From Microbacterium paraoxydans (GTDB lineage Bacteria > Actinomycetota > Actinomycetes > Actinomycetales > Microbacteriaceae): a stretch of DNA of 64,000 nt. The stretch's first letter is position 1, and the number at the start of each line of letters is the position of its first letter. Shown here piece after piece: positions 33,948-43,021 of this stretch. The position numbers were made by a program, and so were the translations under genes. The stretch spans positions 792,339 through 856,338 of the forward strand of contig NZ_JAGTUK010000003.1 of the NCBI RefSeq assembly GCF_018224615.1, given 5' to 3'. The notes under the pieces were generated by a model. The model did not search any database, had not been told where the DNA came from, and saw only the letters and a list, made by a program, of their open reading frames with translations.

Positions 33948-36281
33948 CTACTCGCGAGACAGCATCGCGGCCGCCTCCCGCTCCAGATCCAGGTACTGCT
34001 CCGCGCTCACGTCGACCGCCACGCCGAGCAGCGTGCCACCCGTGAACGGGAAGGAGCTGCCGTACTGACGGCTCACCGGGTCGGCGCTGTCCCATCCCAC
34101 GCACAGTCCGTCGCCGCACAGCGTGAACTTGCCGACCTGCGCCCGCATCGGCCCCGACGCGACCGCCTGATCGTCGACGTACAGCGTGGCGGTGCCGACC
34201 GACTCGCCGTGCTCCCCCGCGCGCTCTCGCACGAACTGCACGCCGAGCGTGTGCGGCCCCGGCGCGAGCGGCTCGGAGGTGAACGTCTGCTCCGGCGGGA
34301 TGCCGAGGAAGTTGTACACATAGGTCAGACGACCGTCCTTGAGGAACAGCGAGTGCCCGCCGAACCGCGAGCCGTGCGCGAACAGCACGCCCTGCGCCCC
34401 CTCCTCCAGCACCACGTCTGCGATGATCGAGAACGACCGCCCCCGCACGTTGACCGCGACGCTCTCCGGCACCGCGGCCGTGCCGGGGAAGTACACGTAG
34501 CGCTCGCGCGGCGGCTCCGCCTGCGGACGCTGCACGGTCAGCAGCTCCCTGGCCGAACGGTCGTCGAGCGGCAGGGCGAAGTTCGCCTCCGCTTCCGCGA
34601 ACCAGGCGTCGATCAGCTCCTGCAACTTCTCCGGATGCTCGGCCGCGAGGTCGTGCGCCTCGGCGCGGTCCTCCGCCACGTGGTACAGCTCCCACGCGTC
34701 GTCGTCGAAGTGACCCTTGCCGCTCAGGGGCGCGTGCACTGCGGCCGCCTTCCACCCGTCCTTCCAGATGCCGCGAGTGCCGAGCATCGAGTAGTACTGC
34801 ACGTGCTTCTCGCTCGGGCCGTCGGGCGCCGCGTCGAAGCTGTACCGCATCGACACGCCGTCGAGCGGGCGCTGGGCCACCCCGCGGTAGGTCTCGGGCA
34901 TCTCGATCCCGATCGCGTCGAGCACGGTCGCCACCACGTCGACGGAGTGGTGGTACTGGTGGCGCAGCTCGCCGCGAGCCTCGAAGCCCTTCGGCCAGTG
35001 GATCACCATCGGGTCGCACGTGCCGCCCGAGTACTGGGAGTAGCGCTTGAACATCTGGAACGGGGTCGAGAACGCCGCTGCCCACCCCGTCGGATAGTGG
35101 TTGTAGGTGTCGGCGGAGCCCAGCCGATCGATCATCGCGAGGTTCTCGGCGAGGTCGTCCGGGAAGCCGTTGAAGAACTTGTTCTCATTGACGGAGCCGT
35201 CCGGCGAGCCCTCCCCCGATGCCCCGTTGTCGGCGCAATAGAACACGAGCGTGTTGTCGAGCTGCCCCGTCTCCTCGAGGTAGTCGATGATGCGGCCGAC
35301 CTGCGCGTCGGTGTACTCGCTGAACCCGGCGAACACCTCGGCCATGCGGGCGAACAGGCGCCGCTCGTCGTCATTCAGCTCGGCCCAGGGCCGCACGACG
35401 TCCGCGGGATTCGCGACGTCGTCCGGCAGCGGGTTGAACGGCGTGAGCGCGGTGCCCTCCGGGAGCACGCCCTTCTCGACCATACGCGCGAGCACCCACT
35501 CGCGGTACGCGTCGTAGCCGTCGTCGAACACGCCCTTGTACTTGTCGATGTACTCCTGGGGCGCGTGGTGCGGGGCGTGGTTCGCACCGGGACAGAACCA
35601 CAGGTACCAGGGCTTCGACGGGTTCGACGCCTGCTGGTTGCGGATCATGCTCAGGGCCTGATCCGCCAGGTCCTTCGAGAGGTGGTAGCCCTCCTCCGGC
35701 GTGTAGGGCGCCTCGATGAAGTGGTTGTCCTCCACGAGATCCGGATACCAGTTGTTGGTCTCCCCGCCGAGAAAGCCGTAGAACCGGTCGAACCCGAGCT
35801 GCAGCGGCCACATCGACCGGTTGCCGCCCGGAGCGTTGTCCTCCTCCGGCACGTTGTGGTCCTTGCCGACCCAGAACGTGGAGTAGCCGTTGTCCTGCAG
35901 CACCTGCCCGATCGTGGCGCACTCTGCGGGCAGCCGCCCCGCGAAGCCGGGGAACCCGTTGGTGCCCTCCATGATCACGCCTGCCCGGTTCACGTGGTGG
36001 TTGCGCCCGGTGAGCATCGTCGACCGGGTGGGTGAGCACAGCGCCGTCGTGTGCCACTGCGTGTAGGTGAGCCCGCCCGCCGCGAGCCGCTCCATGGTCG
36101 GCATGCTGATGCGCCCGCCATACGGCGACCACGATGCGAGCCCGGTGTCGTCGTACAGGATCACGAGCACGTTCGGTGCGCCCTCGGGGGCGCGTCGCAA
36201 CTCGTACGGCGACCAGTCCGGCGTCGAGTCCCGCACATCGAGCCGGATCTCTCCGGCGAAGTCCTGGTTGAAGTCCGACAT
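33948..36281 (-). CDS. Type I arylsulfatase (Cys-type, formylglycine-dependent)
   Basis: A 777-residue sulfatase. The metal ligands are in VLYDD (D44, D45 of NVLVILYDDTG), and the maturation motif is C82-S-P-T-R. C82 would be converted to formylglycine by the enzyme encoded next door. WVGKDHN and CPGANHAPHHAP hold further active-site Lys/His residues. A C-terminal domain of about 200 residues (from about 570) contains jelly-roll-like strands. There is no signal peptide, so it is likely cytoplasmic. The substrate (aryl, alkyl or sugar sulfate) is unknown. A strong GGAGGAG site precedes the start. Confidence 0.92.
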   Translation of the reverse strand: MSDFNQDFAGEIRLDVRDSTPDWSPYELRRAPEGAPNVLVILYDDTGLASWSPYGGRISMPTMERLAAGGLTYTQWHTTALCSPTRSTMLTGRNHHVNRAGVIMEGTNGFPGFAGRLPAECATIGQVLQDNGYSTFWVGKDHNVPEEDNAPGGNRSMWPLQLGFDRFYGFLGGETNNWYPDLVEDNHFIEAPYTPEEGYHLSKDLADQALSMIRNQQASNPSKPWYLWFCPGANHAPHHAPQEYIDKYKGVFDDGYDAYREWVLARMVEKGVLPEGTALTPFNPLPDDVANPADVVRPWAELNDDERRLFARMAEVFAGFSEYTDAQVGRIIDYLEETGQLDNTLVFYCADNGASGEGSPDGSVNENKFFNGFPDDLAENLAMIDRLGSADTYNHYPTGWAAAFSTPFQMFKRYSQYSGGTCDPMVIHWPKGFEARGELRHQYHHSVDVVATVLDAIGIEMPETYRGVAQRPLDGVSMRYSFDAAPDGPSEKHVQYYSMLGTRGIWKDGWKAAAVHAPLSGKGHFDDDAWELYHVAEDRAEAHDLAAEHPEKLQELIDAWFAEAEANFALPLDDRSARELLTVQRPQAEPPRERYVYFPGTAAVPESVAVNVRGRSFSIIADVVLEEGAQGVLFAHGSRFGGHSLFLKDGRLTYVYNFLGIPPEQTFTSEPLAPGPHTLGVQFVRERAGEHGESVGTATLYVDDQAVASGPMRAQVGKFTLCGDGLCVGWDSADPVSRQYGSSFPFTGGTLLGVAVDVSAEQYLDLEREAAAMLSRE

Positions 36282-36355
36282 GGCTGCTCCTCCTGTGGCC
36301 GGTGTCCTCGCGTGCCCCGAGTATCCCCGGCTGCCGCGGCCGACGGGGGTGGCGC

Positions 36356-37720
36356 TCATCCCTCCCGGGTGAGTACCGCCGCCGCATCGCCGCGGGCATC
36401 GCCTGCCGGTTCGTCGACCGTGCCCTCGGCGGCGTCTTCCGCCGGGCTCTCGGGAGGGCGGCGCAGCAGCTCGACCAGCACCACGAGCACGAGCACGCCC
36501 ACGGTCACGCCGAGCACCGCACCGAACGTCACCGGTCGCGACAGGATCAGCACCAGCAGCGCGACCACGAGCCCCGCGACCAGGATCGGCCCGCGATACC
36601 GGTCCACCGCGACACCGAACCGTCCCGTGGTCACGCCGTGGCGCTCCGCCGCACCCCGGATGGCGGCGAAACCGCTCTCTGCGGCGGTCCTCGTGCGCAC
36701 GGCCGCACGCGAGGACCCGGCGACCCACGCCCACACCGCCACCAGCACCGCCAGCAGCGCGAGCGCCGCGACCGTGGAGGACAGCAGCGTGGTGACCGCG
36801 TCGAACAGCGAGGCCGCGGCAGCGGAGGTCATGATCGACGGGCTCACCGCGCCGAGGAAGAACGAGCGGCCGATGCCCATGCCGGCAGCCAGGAGCAGGA
36901 AGGCCGCGGCGAGCGCGGCACTCGTCCAGAACAGCGCCCTCGACCGGTCTCGCGCCAGCAGGATCCCCACCACGACCAGCCCCACGAGCACCCACGGCAA
37001 CCAGAACCCCGCCGCGACCGCCACCTGGTACAGCGCTCGTACCAACACGAGCGCATCGGCCTGGGCGATCGGGATGGAGCGGTCGATCACGGGGATCAGG
37101 TCGGCCACTCCGACACCGCGCTCCGCGAGGGCCTCTTTGACGCGCTCGATCACCACGCCGAGGTCGAGCGACAGCACCCCGTCGTCGGCGAGCTGCAGCG
37201 CGGTACCCGGTTGATCCTGCAGCACCGCGACGGCGCGCTCATGGGCCACCCGCAGCGACTGCGACCAGATGTCGGCGAACTGCGCGGACGACACCACGTC
37301 ATGCACCACGCCGTCGATCAGCGACGACAGCCCGGACGCGGCGGGAGCCTCGAGCAGCGTGAGGGCGCTCTCGGCGCGCGGCGGCAGGTCGAGCGTGCGC
37401 AGCCCGTCGAACAGCTCCCCCACCACGGCGTCGAGGTCGACCTGCTCGTCGATCGCTGCGCTCACCTGATCGGCCACGAAGTCCTGCACATCCGGGTCCT
37501 GCGCCAGGGGACCGAAGGTCGCGACGAACCGGTCGGCGTCCACGAGCTGCAGGCGCCCCCACGTGCCGAGCACCGCGACCGGGGCGAGCAGCACCGCCAC
37601 CGCCAGCACGATCCCGGCGAGGATGCCGCGCGCCGATGGGCGACGTCGCGGAGCGCGGAGCGCCTCGTTCTCGCGTTCGAGCAGCTCGACCCGCGCCTTC
37701 AACTCATCGAGTTCGCCCAT
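36356..37720 (-). CDS. Actinobacterial integral membrane protein with coiled-coil N-terminus
   Basis: A 454-residue protein of unknown function. A short heptad-rich segment (LDELKARVELLERENEAL) precedes the first transmembrane helix (about 30–52). A large extracytoplasmic domain of about 170 residues follows, then four or more helices grouped around 215–320 and 370–420. The tail is acidic and Pro/Ala-rich. The strong AGGAGGACCG site sets the start. It follows the DUF6325 and SHOCT genes by 37 nt, so the three probably form one unit. No enzyme motif is visible. Confidence 0.75.
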   Translation of the reverse strand: MGELDELKARVELLERENEALRAPRRRPSARGILAGIVLAVAVLLAPVAVLGTWGRLQLVDADRFVATFGPLAQDPDVQDFVADQVSAAIDEQVDLDAVVGELFDGLRTLDLPPRAESALTLLEAPAASGLSSLIDGVVHDVVSSAQFADIWSQSLRVAHERAVAVLQDQPGTALQLADDGVLSLDLGVVIERVKEALAERGVGVADLIPVIDRSIPIAQADALVLVRALYQVAVAAGFWLPWVLVGLVVVGILLARDRSRALFWTSAALAAAFLLLAAGMGIGRSFFLGAVSPSIMTSAAAASLFDAVTTLLSSTVAALALLAVLVAVWAWVAGSSRAAVRTRTAAESGFAAIRGAAERHGVTTGRFGVAVDRYRGPILVAGLVVALLVLILSRPVTFGAVLGVTVGVLVLVVLVELLRRPPESPAEDAAEGTVDEPAGDARGDAAAVLTREG

Positions 37721-37757
37721 CGGTCCTCCTCCGCGCTGTCGCCGTGGCGCTCCGCGG

Positions 37758-38099
37758 CTACGTGCCGAGCAGCTTCTGCTTCGCCGCCGCGAACTCCTCC
37801 GCCGACAGCACTCCGGCCTGCTGCATGGATGCGAGCTGCTGCAGCTTCGCGATCAGGTCGTCTCCCGCGGCCGGCGCCGGCGTCGGCGCGGCCGGTGGCG
37901 CGGCCATGTTCTGCACCGTCGCCTCGACCTGCGCCTGCTGCTGAGCGGCCTCGTACTGCTGCTGCTCGTACTCCTCCTGCGCACGGCGCGCCTGGTGTCG
38001 TTGCGCCGCTCCCGTGACGGCCGAGGCCGTGCCCGCGACCACCGCCGTGCGCGCGGCGAGCCCCAGCAGCCCGGGGCGTCCGAATCTCCGCAGAGGCAT
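37758..38099 (-). CDS. Short SHOCT-domain protein
   Basis: A 113-residue protein. The first ~35 residues are basic and Ala/Gly-rich, possibly membrane-associated. A Gln/Glu/Ala-rich helical stretch (QARRAQEEYEQQQYEAAQQQA) and a Pro/Ala linker follow. The C-terminus is a SHOCT domain (DLIAKLQQLASMQQAGVLSAEEFAAAKQKLLG, quoted only as a region; the core is AGVLSAEEFAAAK). SHOCT motifs are short C-terminal oligomerisation elements of unclear role. The start lies one base after the DUF6325 stop, with an AAGGGGA site, so the two genes are coupled. Confidence 0.85.
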   Translation of the reverse strand: MPLRRFGRPGLLGLAARTAVVAGTASAVTGAAQRHQARRAQEEYEQQQYEAAQQQAQVEATVQNMAAPPAAPTPAPAAGDDLIAKLQQLASMQQAGVLSAEEFAAAKQKLLGT

Positions 38100-38100
38100 G

Positions 38101-38535
38101 TCAGTCCCCTTCCTGGTCGAGGATGTCCATGAGCGCATTCACCACGGGTGCCGGCACGCGCTCGGTGCGCAGCACGCGGCCGCCCGCCGCGGCGAGGTCC
38201 CGCGCCAGCACCCGGGCGAACACGAGCTCCAGCACCACCACCGCGGCCGAACGACCCGGATCGAGCTCGCCGGCCAACAGCTCCACGTCTTCCTCCCCCG
38301 CGAGACCGGAAGCGATCGGGGCGAACCCGGCGAGCCCGAGCTGCTCCGCATCGTCCTCCAGCTCGAGGATCTCGATCTCACCCGCCGGGCTCTTGCTGAC
38401 GAACACGATGTCGAGGATGCGGATGACGCCGCTCTCGGCCACGTCCGCGAGCGCACGGAACGTGCCGGGGCCTGGCCGCTCACCCTCGAACCCCACCAGG
38501 TAGAGCTCGACGGGGCCGAACCGGAAATCGTTCAT
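38101..38535 (-). CDS. DUF6325-like protein
   Basis: A 144-residue acidic soluble protein beginning NDFRFGPVELYLVGFEG. Its body includes FRALADVAESGVIRILDIVFVSK and LELVFARVLARDLAAAGG. This pattern fits the actinobacterial DUF6325 family, which is commonly found next to a small SHOCT protein as here. Its function is unknown; the pairing suggests a stress or envelope role. It is divergent from another SHOCT-ending membrane protein, with about 195 nt between the two starts. Confidence 0.75.
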   Translation of the reverse strand: MNDFRFGPVELYLVGFEGERPGPGTFRALADVAESGVIRILDIVFVSKSPAGEIEILELEDDAEQLGLAGFAPIASGLAGEEDVELLAGELDPGRSAAVVVLELVFARVLARDLAAAGGRVLRTERVPAPVVNALMDILDQEGD

Positions 38536-38729
38536 GGGGTGCCCTCTCCTCGCGCGGATCAACGCCCGTCATGCTCGCACCCCCGCCGGGCGGTGCTCTC
38601 CCCCGGGTCACCCGGTCGGGGTGAGCGTCACCGCCGGGGACTCGCCCGGATGGGGTGACCACCGTGACGTCGGACGCGACGGGCCCTGCCACGATCGCCT
38701 CACCTGCTCATCAACGAAAGGGGTCCGAC

Positions 38730-39116
38730 GTGTCCTTCTGGGAAAGCTTCTGGGACATCATCTGGTGGTTCTTCTGGGTGTTCGTCTTCGTCTCCTACCT
38801 CATGGTGCTGTTCAACATCGTCGCCGACCTGTTCCGCGACCACGCACTGAACGGCTGGTGGAAGGCCGTGTGGATCGTCTTCCTGATCTTCGTCCCATTC
38901 CTCACGGCGCTCATCTACCTGATCGCGCGCGGCCCCGGCATGGCGGAGCGCAGCGCGGCGGCGTACCGGCAGCAGCAGGATGCGGCCGACTCGTACATCC
39001 GCAGCGTGGCGGGCTCGAGCCCGACCGACGAGATCGAGAAGGCGGCGAAGTTGCGCGCGGCCGGGACGATCACCGACGAGGAGTTCGCGTCGATCAAGGC
39101 GCGCGCCCTCGCCTGA
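38730..39116 (+). CDS. Two-helix membrane protein with C-terminal SHOCT motif
   Basis: A 128-residue protein. A tryptophan-rich start (SFWESFWDIIWWFFWVFVFVS) leads into two transmembrane helices resembling the phospholipase-D-nuclease N-terminal (PLDc_N) type. A cytoplasmic Ala/Gln-rich linker and a SHOCT motif (AAKLRAAGTITDEEFASIKARAL region) follow. The GTG start is preceded by AAAGGGG, so an upstream ATG 25 codons earlier was rejected. It is divergent from the DUF6325–SHOCT pair, so SHOCT proteins lie on both sides of one intergenic region, which hints at common regulation. Confidence 0.82.
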   Translation: MSFWESFWDIIWWFFWVFVFVSYLMVLFNIVADLFRDHALNGWWKAVWIVFLIFVPFLTALIYLIARGPGMAERSAAAYRQQQDAADSYIRSVAGSSPTDEIEKAAKLRAAGTITDEEFASIKARALA

Positions 39117-39155
39117 CTCCGAGGAGCGGGTGCCGCCCGGTCCGGCGGCGCCCGC

Positions 39156-41678
39156 TCACACCGTCGAGCGCACGGCCTCCCGGCGCGACGACACCCCCAG
39201 CTTGCGGTAGATCGCGCGCTGATGGGTTTTGACCGTGTTGATCGACACCGACAGCTCACGCGCGATCTCGGGTAGCGTCCGCGCGGTCTGCAGCTGCTGG
39301 AACACCTCGCGCTCCCGCTCCGACAGTCGGTCGGCGAGCGAGCCGCCCGCATCCATCGCGAGGCAGCGGCCGATGAAGTCCTCGAATTGCGTGCCGAAGT
39401 GCACGTGCTCGTGCAGGAGCCGTCGCACCGCGACCTCCCGCGGTCCGAACAGCACGCGGATCCCCTCGCCGGACGCGACGGCGACGGCCGCCTCGCACAG
39501 TTCGTGCGCTTCCTCGTGACGCCCCGCATGGCGACGCATCACCGCCGCCGTGATGAGCGTGGAGGCCTTCACGTATGACACCTCGCCGTAGCCGCGCAGC
39601 GAGCGCAGCGTCTCCAGCGCCGCCGGGTACTCCTCGGCGCGGCGCAGCACACCGGCCAGCGCCACATTCACCAGGGGGAGGTCGGGACGCTGCACCGCGC
39701 GTCCCGCGATCCGGCGCGCGCGGTCCCCGCTGCCCACCGCCTCGTCGAGCAGTGCCACGGCCGACTCGCGCAGCGCCGCCCAGCTGAACCCGCGGATCAC
39801 CTCCAGCGGGATCTCCTGCACCGCGATCGCCGCACGACGGCAGGCCGCCACGTCACCGGTCTCCGCGGCCGCGTACGCGATCATCATCCTGGCCAGCCCC
39901 GCGACCACACGATCGTTCTCGCCGTCGCCCCGCACCGCCGAGAACGCCGCGATCGCCTCCGCGCTGTCGCCCGACCAGTAGGCCACGAACCCGGATGCCG
40001 CCGCCGCGGTCCCTCCCGTCGGCGGGGCGTCGGCCGCGGTCGCGCCGACGCGGGAGAGCGTGTGCCGCGCGTCCACGAACCGGCCGGCCCAGACCTGCCC
40101 GAACGCGAGCTGCGCCAGCGACCAGCGCACCCGCTCCAGGTCACCCGAGCGCTCGGCCTCGCGCGCCGCATCGGCGAAGTACTCCGCAGGCAGGCCCGGG
40201 TCGCCGCGGTGACGGATCTCGCTCCAGCCCAGCAGGTAGTCCAGTGCGGTCCGGTCCGCCAGCTCGACCGCCGACGCCTCGTGCAGCAGCGCGTGCACCC
40301 GCGCACTGGCCTCGACCACGTCGGCGCTCTCGTCCGCGAGCAGCAGCCGGGCGACGGGCACGACGGCCGACTCCTCCGCACTGTCGCCGGCCAGCAGCGC
40401 CTGCGCCCGTTGAAACAGCTCGCGGGCCACATGAGGCTCGCCGAGGGCATCGCACGCGCACGCGCGAACCAGCAGGAGGTGCGCATCGTCGGGGTCCTGC
40501 CGCAGCAGCTCGGTGGCGGCGCGCTCGACCTCGACCGCATCCCCGGCGACGACCAGTCCGAGCCAGCGCCGGGCGAGGATCTCGCGCGCGACGCCGGTGT
40601 CGCCCGCTCGCAGCGCGTGCCCGATCGCGGCGACCGGGTCGGGGTCGGCCAGCGTCACGGCGGCCCGACGGTGGACCTCGGCCAGCCGCTCCCTGTCGGC
40701 CGCCGCGATCTCTCCGCAACGGCGCGCGAACGTGCGGTGCCAGCGGTAGACCGGTCCGTGCGGTCCGTCGAACCGGTCGAGGAACAACCCGAGCCGCACG
40801 CAGGTCTCCAGCAGGTCGGCGGCGTCGTCGCGCAGCGTCACCGCCACCGCGACCTCGGGCGTGAGCTCGGCGCACGCCGTCGTGTCCAGCACGAACCGTG
40901 CGACCTCGGGCGGCAGTGCGCCCAGCACGTGTTCGCGCACGTACTCCCCCAGGAAACTCGACGCACTCGGCGCGCCCCGCTCGGGACGGGCGCCGCCGAT
41001 CATCATGAGCCGCACGGCGATGGGCCAGCCACCGGTCTCCTCGACGATCGCGTCCGCCCCGAGACCGTCCCGCGCGGTCGGCGCCAGCTGCGCCACCTCG
41101 TCGTGCGTGAAGCTCAGCAGGTCAGCGCCGAGAAAACTCTCCGGTGCGGTCACGCGCTGGCGGCTCAGGGTCAGCTCGAGCAGCGTGGTCCCCACCAGCA
41201 CCACCCGCAGTCCGTCCGGCGGCTGCTCGGTGAGCATGCCCAGCAGCCCGTCACGCCACCGCTCGCCCGCACGGTGTGCGTCGTCGACCACCAGGTGCAC
41301 TCGTGCGGCGCGGTCGCCGAACACGCGACAGATCTCCTCATACGCGCGCTCCGGGTCTCCGAGCCCCGCTGACAGCTCACCCGCGTCGCCGGAGCTCGTC
41401 CGCAGCGCCTCCACCACGCCGCGCGTCAGCCGGCCGGGATCGACGTCGAACGGGCTCAGCGCCAGCCACGCCACCCGGTCGGTGGTCGCGGCCCACTGCG
41501 CCACGGCGGTGGTCTTGCCGAAACCGCAGGGCGCGCTCACCACGGTCACGGCCGAGGCTGACACCGCCGCGCGCAGAGCCTGGGTGACCCGGTCACGTCG
41601 CAGCACACCGGGCTGCGGGGCCGGTGGCCGGAACCGCATGGCCGGCCCTGGACTCGCCAGACGTGCGGGGGACGACAT
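39156..41678 (-). CDS. MalT-like LuxR-family transcriptional regulator (large ATP-binding)
   Basis: An 840-residue STAND-type regulator. The N-terminal NTPase has Walker A GFGKTT (residues 52–57) and Walker B in VHLVVDDAH. The middle ~400 residues are Ala/Leu-rich helical repeats of TPR-like type. The C-terminal LuxR helix-turn-helix (about 775–830) is LSEREREVFQQL then IARELSVSINTVKTHQRAIYRKLGV. MalT-type proteins oligomerise on ATP and an inducer and then activate transcription; the inducer here is unknown. It is convergent with the SHOCT membrane gene and divergent from the AI-2E-type exporter gene, a likely target. Confidence 0.9.
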   Translation of the reverse strand: MSSPARLASPGPAMRFRPPAPQPGVLRRDRVTQALRAAVSASAVTVVSAPCGFGKTTAVAQWAATTDRVAWLALSPFDVDPGRLTRGVVEALRTSSGDAGELSAGLGDPERAYEEICRVFGDRAARVHLVVDDAHRAGERWRDGLLGMLTEQPPDGLRVVLVGTTLLELTLSRQRVTAPESFLGADLLSFTHDEVAQLAPTARDGLGADAIVEETGGWPIAVRLMMIGGARPERGAPSASSFLGEYVREHVLGALPPEVARFVLDTTACAELTPEVAVAVTLRDDAADLLETCVRLGLFLDRFDGPHGPVYRWHRTFARRCGEIAAADRERLAEVHRRAAVTLADPDPVAAIGHALRAGDTGVAREILARRWLGLVVAGDAVEVERAATELLRQDPDDAHLLLVRACACDALGEPHVARELFQRAQALLAGDSAEESAVVPVARLLLADESADVVEASARVHALLHEASAVELADRTALDYLLGWSEIRHRGDPGLPAEYFADAAREAERSGDLERVRWSLAQLAFGQVWAGRFVDARHTLSRVGATAADAPPTGGTAAAASGFVAYWSGDSAEAIAAFSAVRGDGENDRVVAGLARMMIAYAAAETGDVAACRRAAIAVQEIPLEVIRGFSWAALRESAVALLDEAVGSGDRARRIAGRAVQRPDLPLVNVALAGVLRRAEEYPAALETLRSLRGYGEVSYVKASTLITAAVMRRHAGRHEEAHELCEAAVAVASGEGIRVLFGPREVAVRRLLHEHVHFGTQFEDFIGRCLAMDAGGSLADRLSEREREVFQQLQTARTLPEIARELSVSINTVKTHQRAIYRKLGVSSRREAVRSTV

Positions 41679-41776
41679 GGCAGTCACCCTAGTGACGGCC
41701 GCGCGATGGCACGCTGGCGTCCCCGATTCTCACCCGGATGAGAACACGCACGCGCGGTGCACGGAAGGGGGCGGGC

Positions 41777-41782
41777 TACGCT
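41777..41782 (+). promoter_or_regulatory. Putative -10 box for leaderless AI-2E-type exporter gene
   Basis: TACGCT matches TANNNT and ends 6 nt before the GTG start. There is no ribosome-binding site at a usable distance, so a leaderless mRNA is likely. The -35 region is not recognisable, which would suit dependence on an activator such as the divergent LuxR protein. Confidence 0.5.
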
Positions 41783-41788
41783 GGCCGC

Positions 41789-42949
41789 GTGACCCGCTCC
41801 CCCGACTCCCCCGATCGCGCCACCGACCGCGCGCTGTCTCCCGCGCTGCACGTGCTGCTGGCTCTCGCCGCGGGCGCCGTGGCCCTCGCGGGCCTGTATG
41901 TGGCCCGTGACGTGTTCAGTCCGCTCGCTCTCGCGGTCGTGATCGTCGTCGTGTGCGATCCCGTGCGCAGGCCCCTCGCGCGGAAGGGCTGGCCGGCGTG
42001 GACCGGCTCGACCGCCGTGATCGTCGTGGCGATCGCGATCCTGGTGGCGATGGGCGCGCTGCTGGCCCTCGCCGGCACGCAGTTCGCCGGGCTGATCGGC
42101 GACCTTGCCGACGACGGCAGCCTGCGGCGGACGGCCGACGGCCTGGCGGCCCTGCTGCAGTCGCTGGGCATCGCCGACACCGCGACGGACGCCGCAGCCA
42201 CCGCGCTCGACCCCGAGACGCTGCTCACCGCCGCGAGCCGGGTGGGCGGCACCGTAGTGAGCGTGGCGACCGCCCTGTTCTTCGTGTGCGCGTACATCGT
42301 GTTCCTCGCCGTCGACGCGGCCCGGTACCAGCGCGCGGGCGAGGTCTTCGGCGCCACCCGCCGCACGACGATCGAGCGCATCACACGCCTGAACCGCGGC
42401 GTGCGGCGCTACTTCGTCGTCAACGCGATCTTCGGCGCGATCGTCGCCGTGATCGACGGGCTCGCGCTGTGGTGGATGGGTGTCCCGGCGCCGCTGGTGT
42501 GGGCGATCCTCGCGTTCGTCACGAACTTCATCCCCAACATCGGGTTCGTGCTCGGTCTCATCCCGCCTGCCGTGCTCGCGCTCGTGGTCGGCGGGTGGCC
42601 GTTGCTGCTCGCCGTCGTCGCGGTGTACTGCGTGGTCAACGTCGTGCTGCAGGTGCTCGTGCAACCCAAGTTCGTCAGCGACGCCGTCGACCTGAGTCTC
42701 ACGCTGAGCTTCTTCTCGGTCATCTTCTGGACGTTCGTGATCGGCCCGCTCGGGGCGATCCTGGCCGTGCCCCTCACGCTCTTCGTGCGCACTCTGGTGC
42801 TGGAGGGCGACCCCGGCAGCACCTGGCTGCGCTGGCTGTCCGGCGACCGCACCGCCGTGCCGACCGCGGCCGCTCCGATGCGAGCGGAGCAGGACGCCGC
42901 CGACGCACTCGATCCCCCGCGAGATCACCCGGGGGATGTTGCCCGCTGA
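41789..42949 (+). CDS. AI-2E (PerM/TqsA)-family transporter
   Basis: A 386-residue membrane protein of the AI-2 exporter family. It has about eight transmembrane helices: two pairs near the N-terminus, a soluble segment (about 95–170), and a C-terminal bundle containing the family-like stretch FVTNFIPNIGFVLGLIPPAVLAL and a terminal VIGPLGAILAVPLTLF block. Members export quorum signals, ions or small solutes; the cargo here is unknown. The GTG start is supported by a -10 box 6 nt upstream. The gene is divergent from the large LuxR regulator. Confidence 0.87.
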   Translation: MTRSPDSPDRATDRALSPALHVLLALAAGAVALAGLYVARDVFSPLALAVVIVVVCDPVRRPLARKGWPAWTGSTAVIVVAIAILVAMGALLALAGTQFAGLIGDLADDGSLRRTADGLAALLQSLGIADTATDAAATALDPETLLTAASRVGGTVVSVATALFFVCAYIVFLAVDAARYQRAGEVFGATRRTTIERITRLNRGVRRYFVVNAIFGAIVAVIDGLALWWMGVPAPLVWAILAFVTNFIPNIGFVLGLIPPAVLALVVGGWPLLLAVVAVYCVVNVVLQVLVQPKFVSDAVDLSLTLSFFSVIFWTFVIGPLGAILAVPLTLFVRTLVLEGDPGSTWLRWLSGDRTAVPTAAAPMRAEQDAADALDPPRDHPGDVAR

Positions 42950-43021
42950 CCCTGGCGGCGGCGCCGGGCACAGTGGAAGAGTGGTCGCGCCGCGCTCCGC
43001 GTCGCGGACGAGGAGGTGGGC

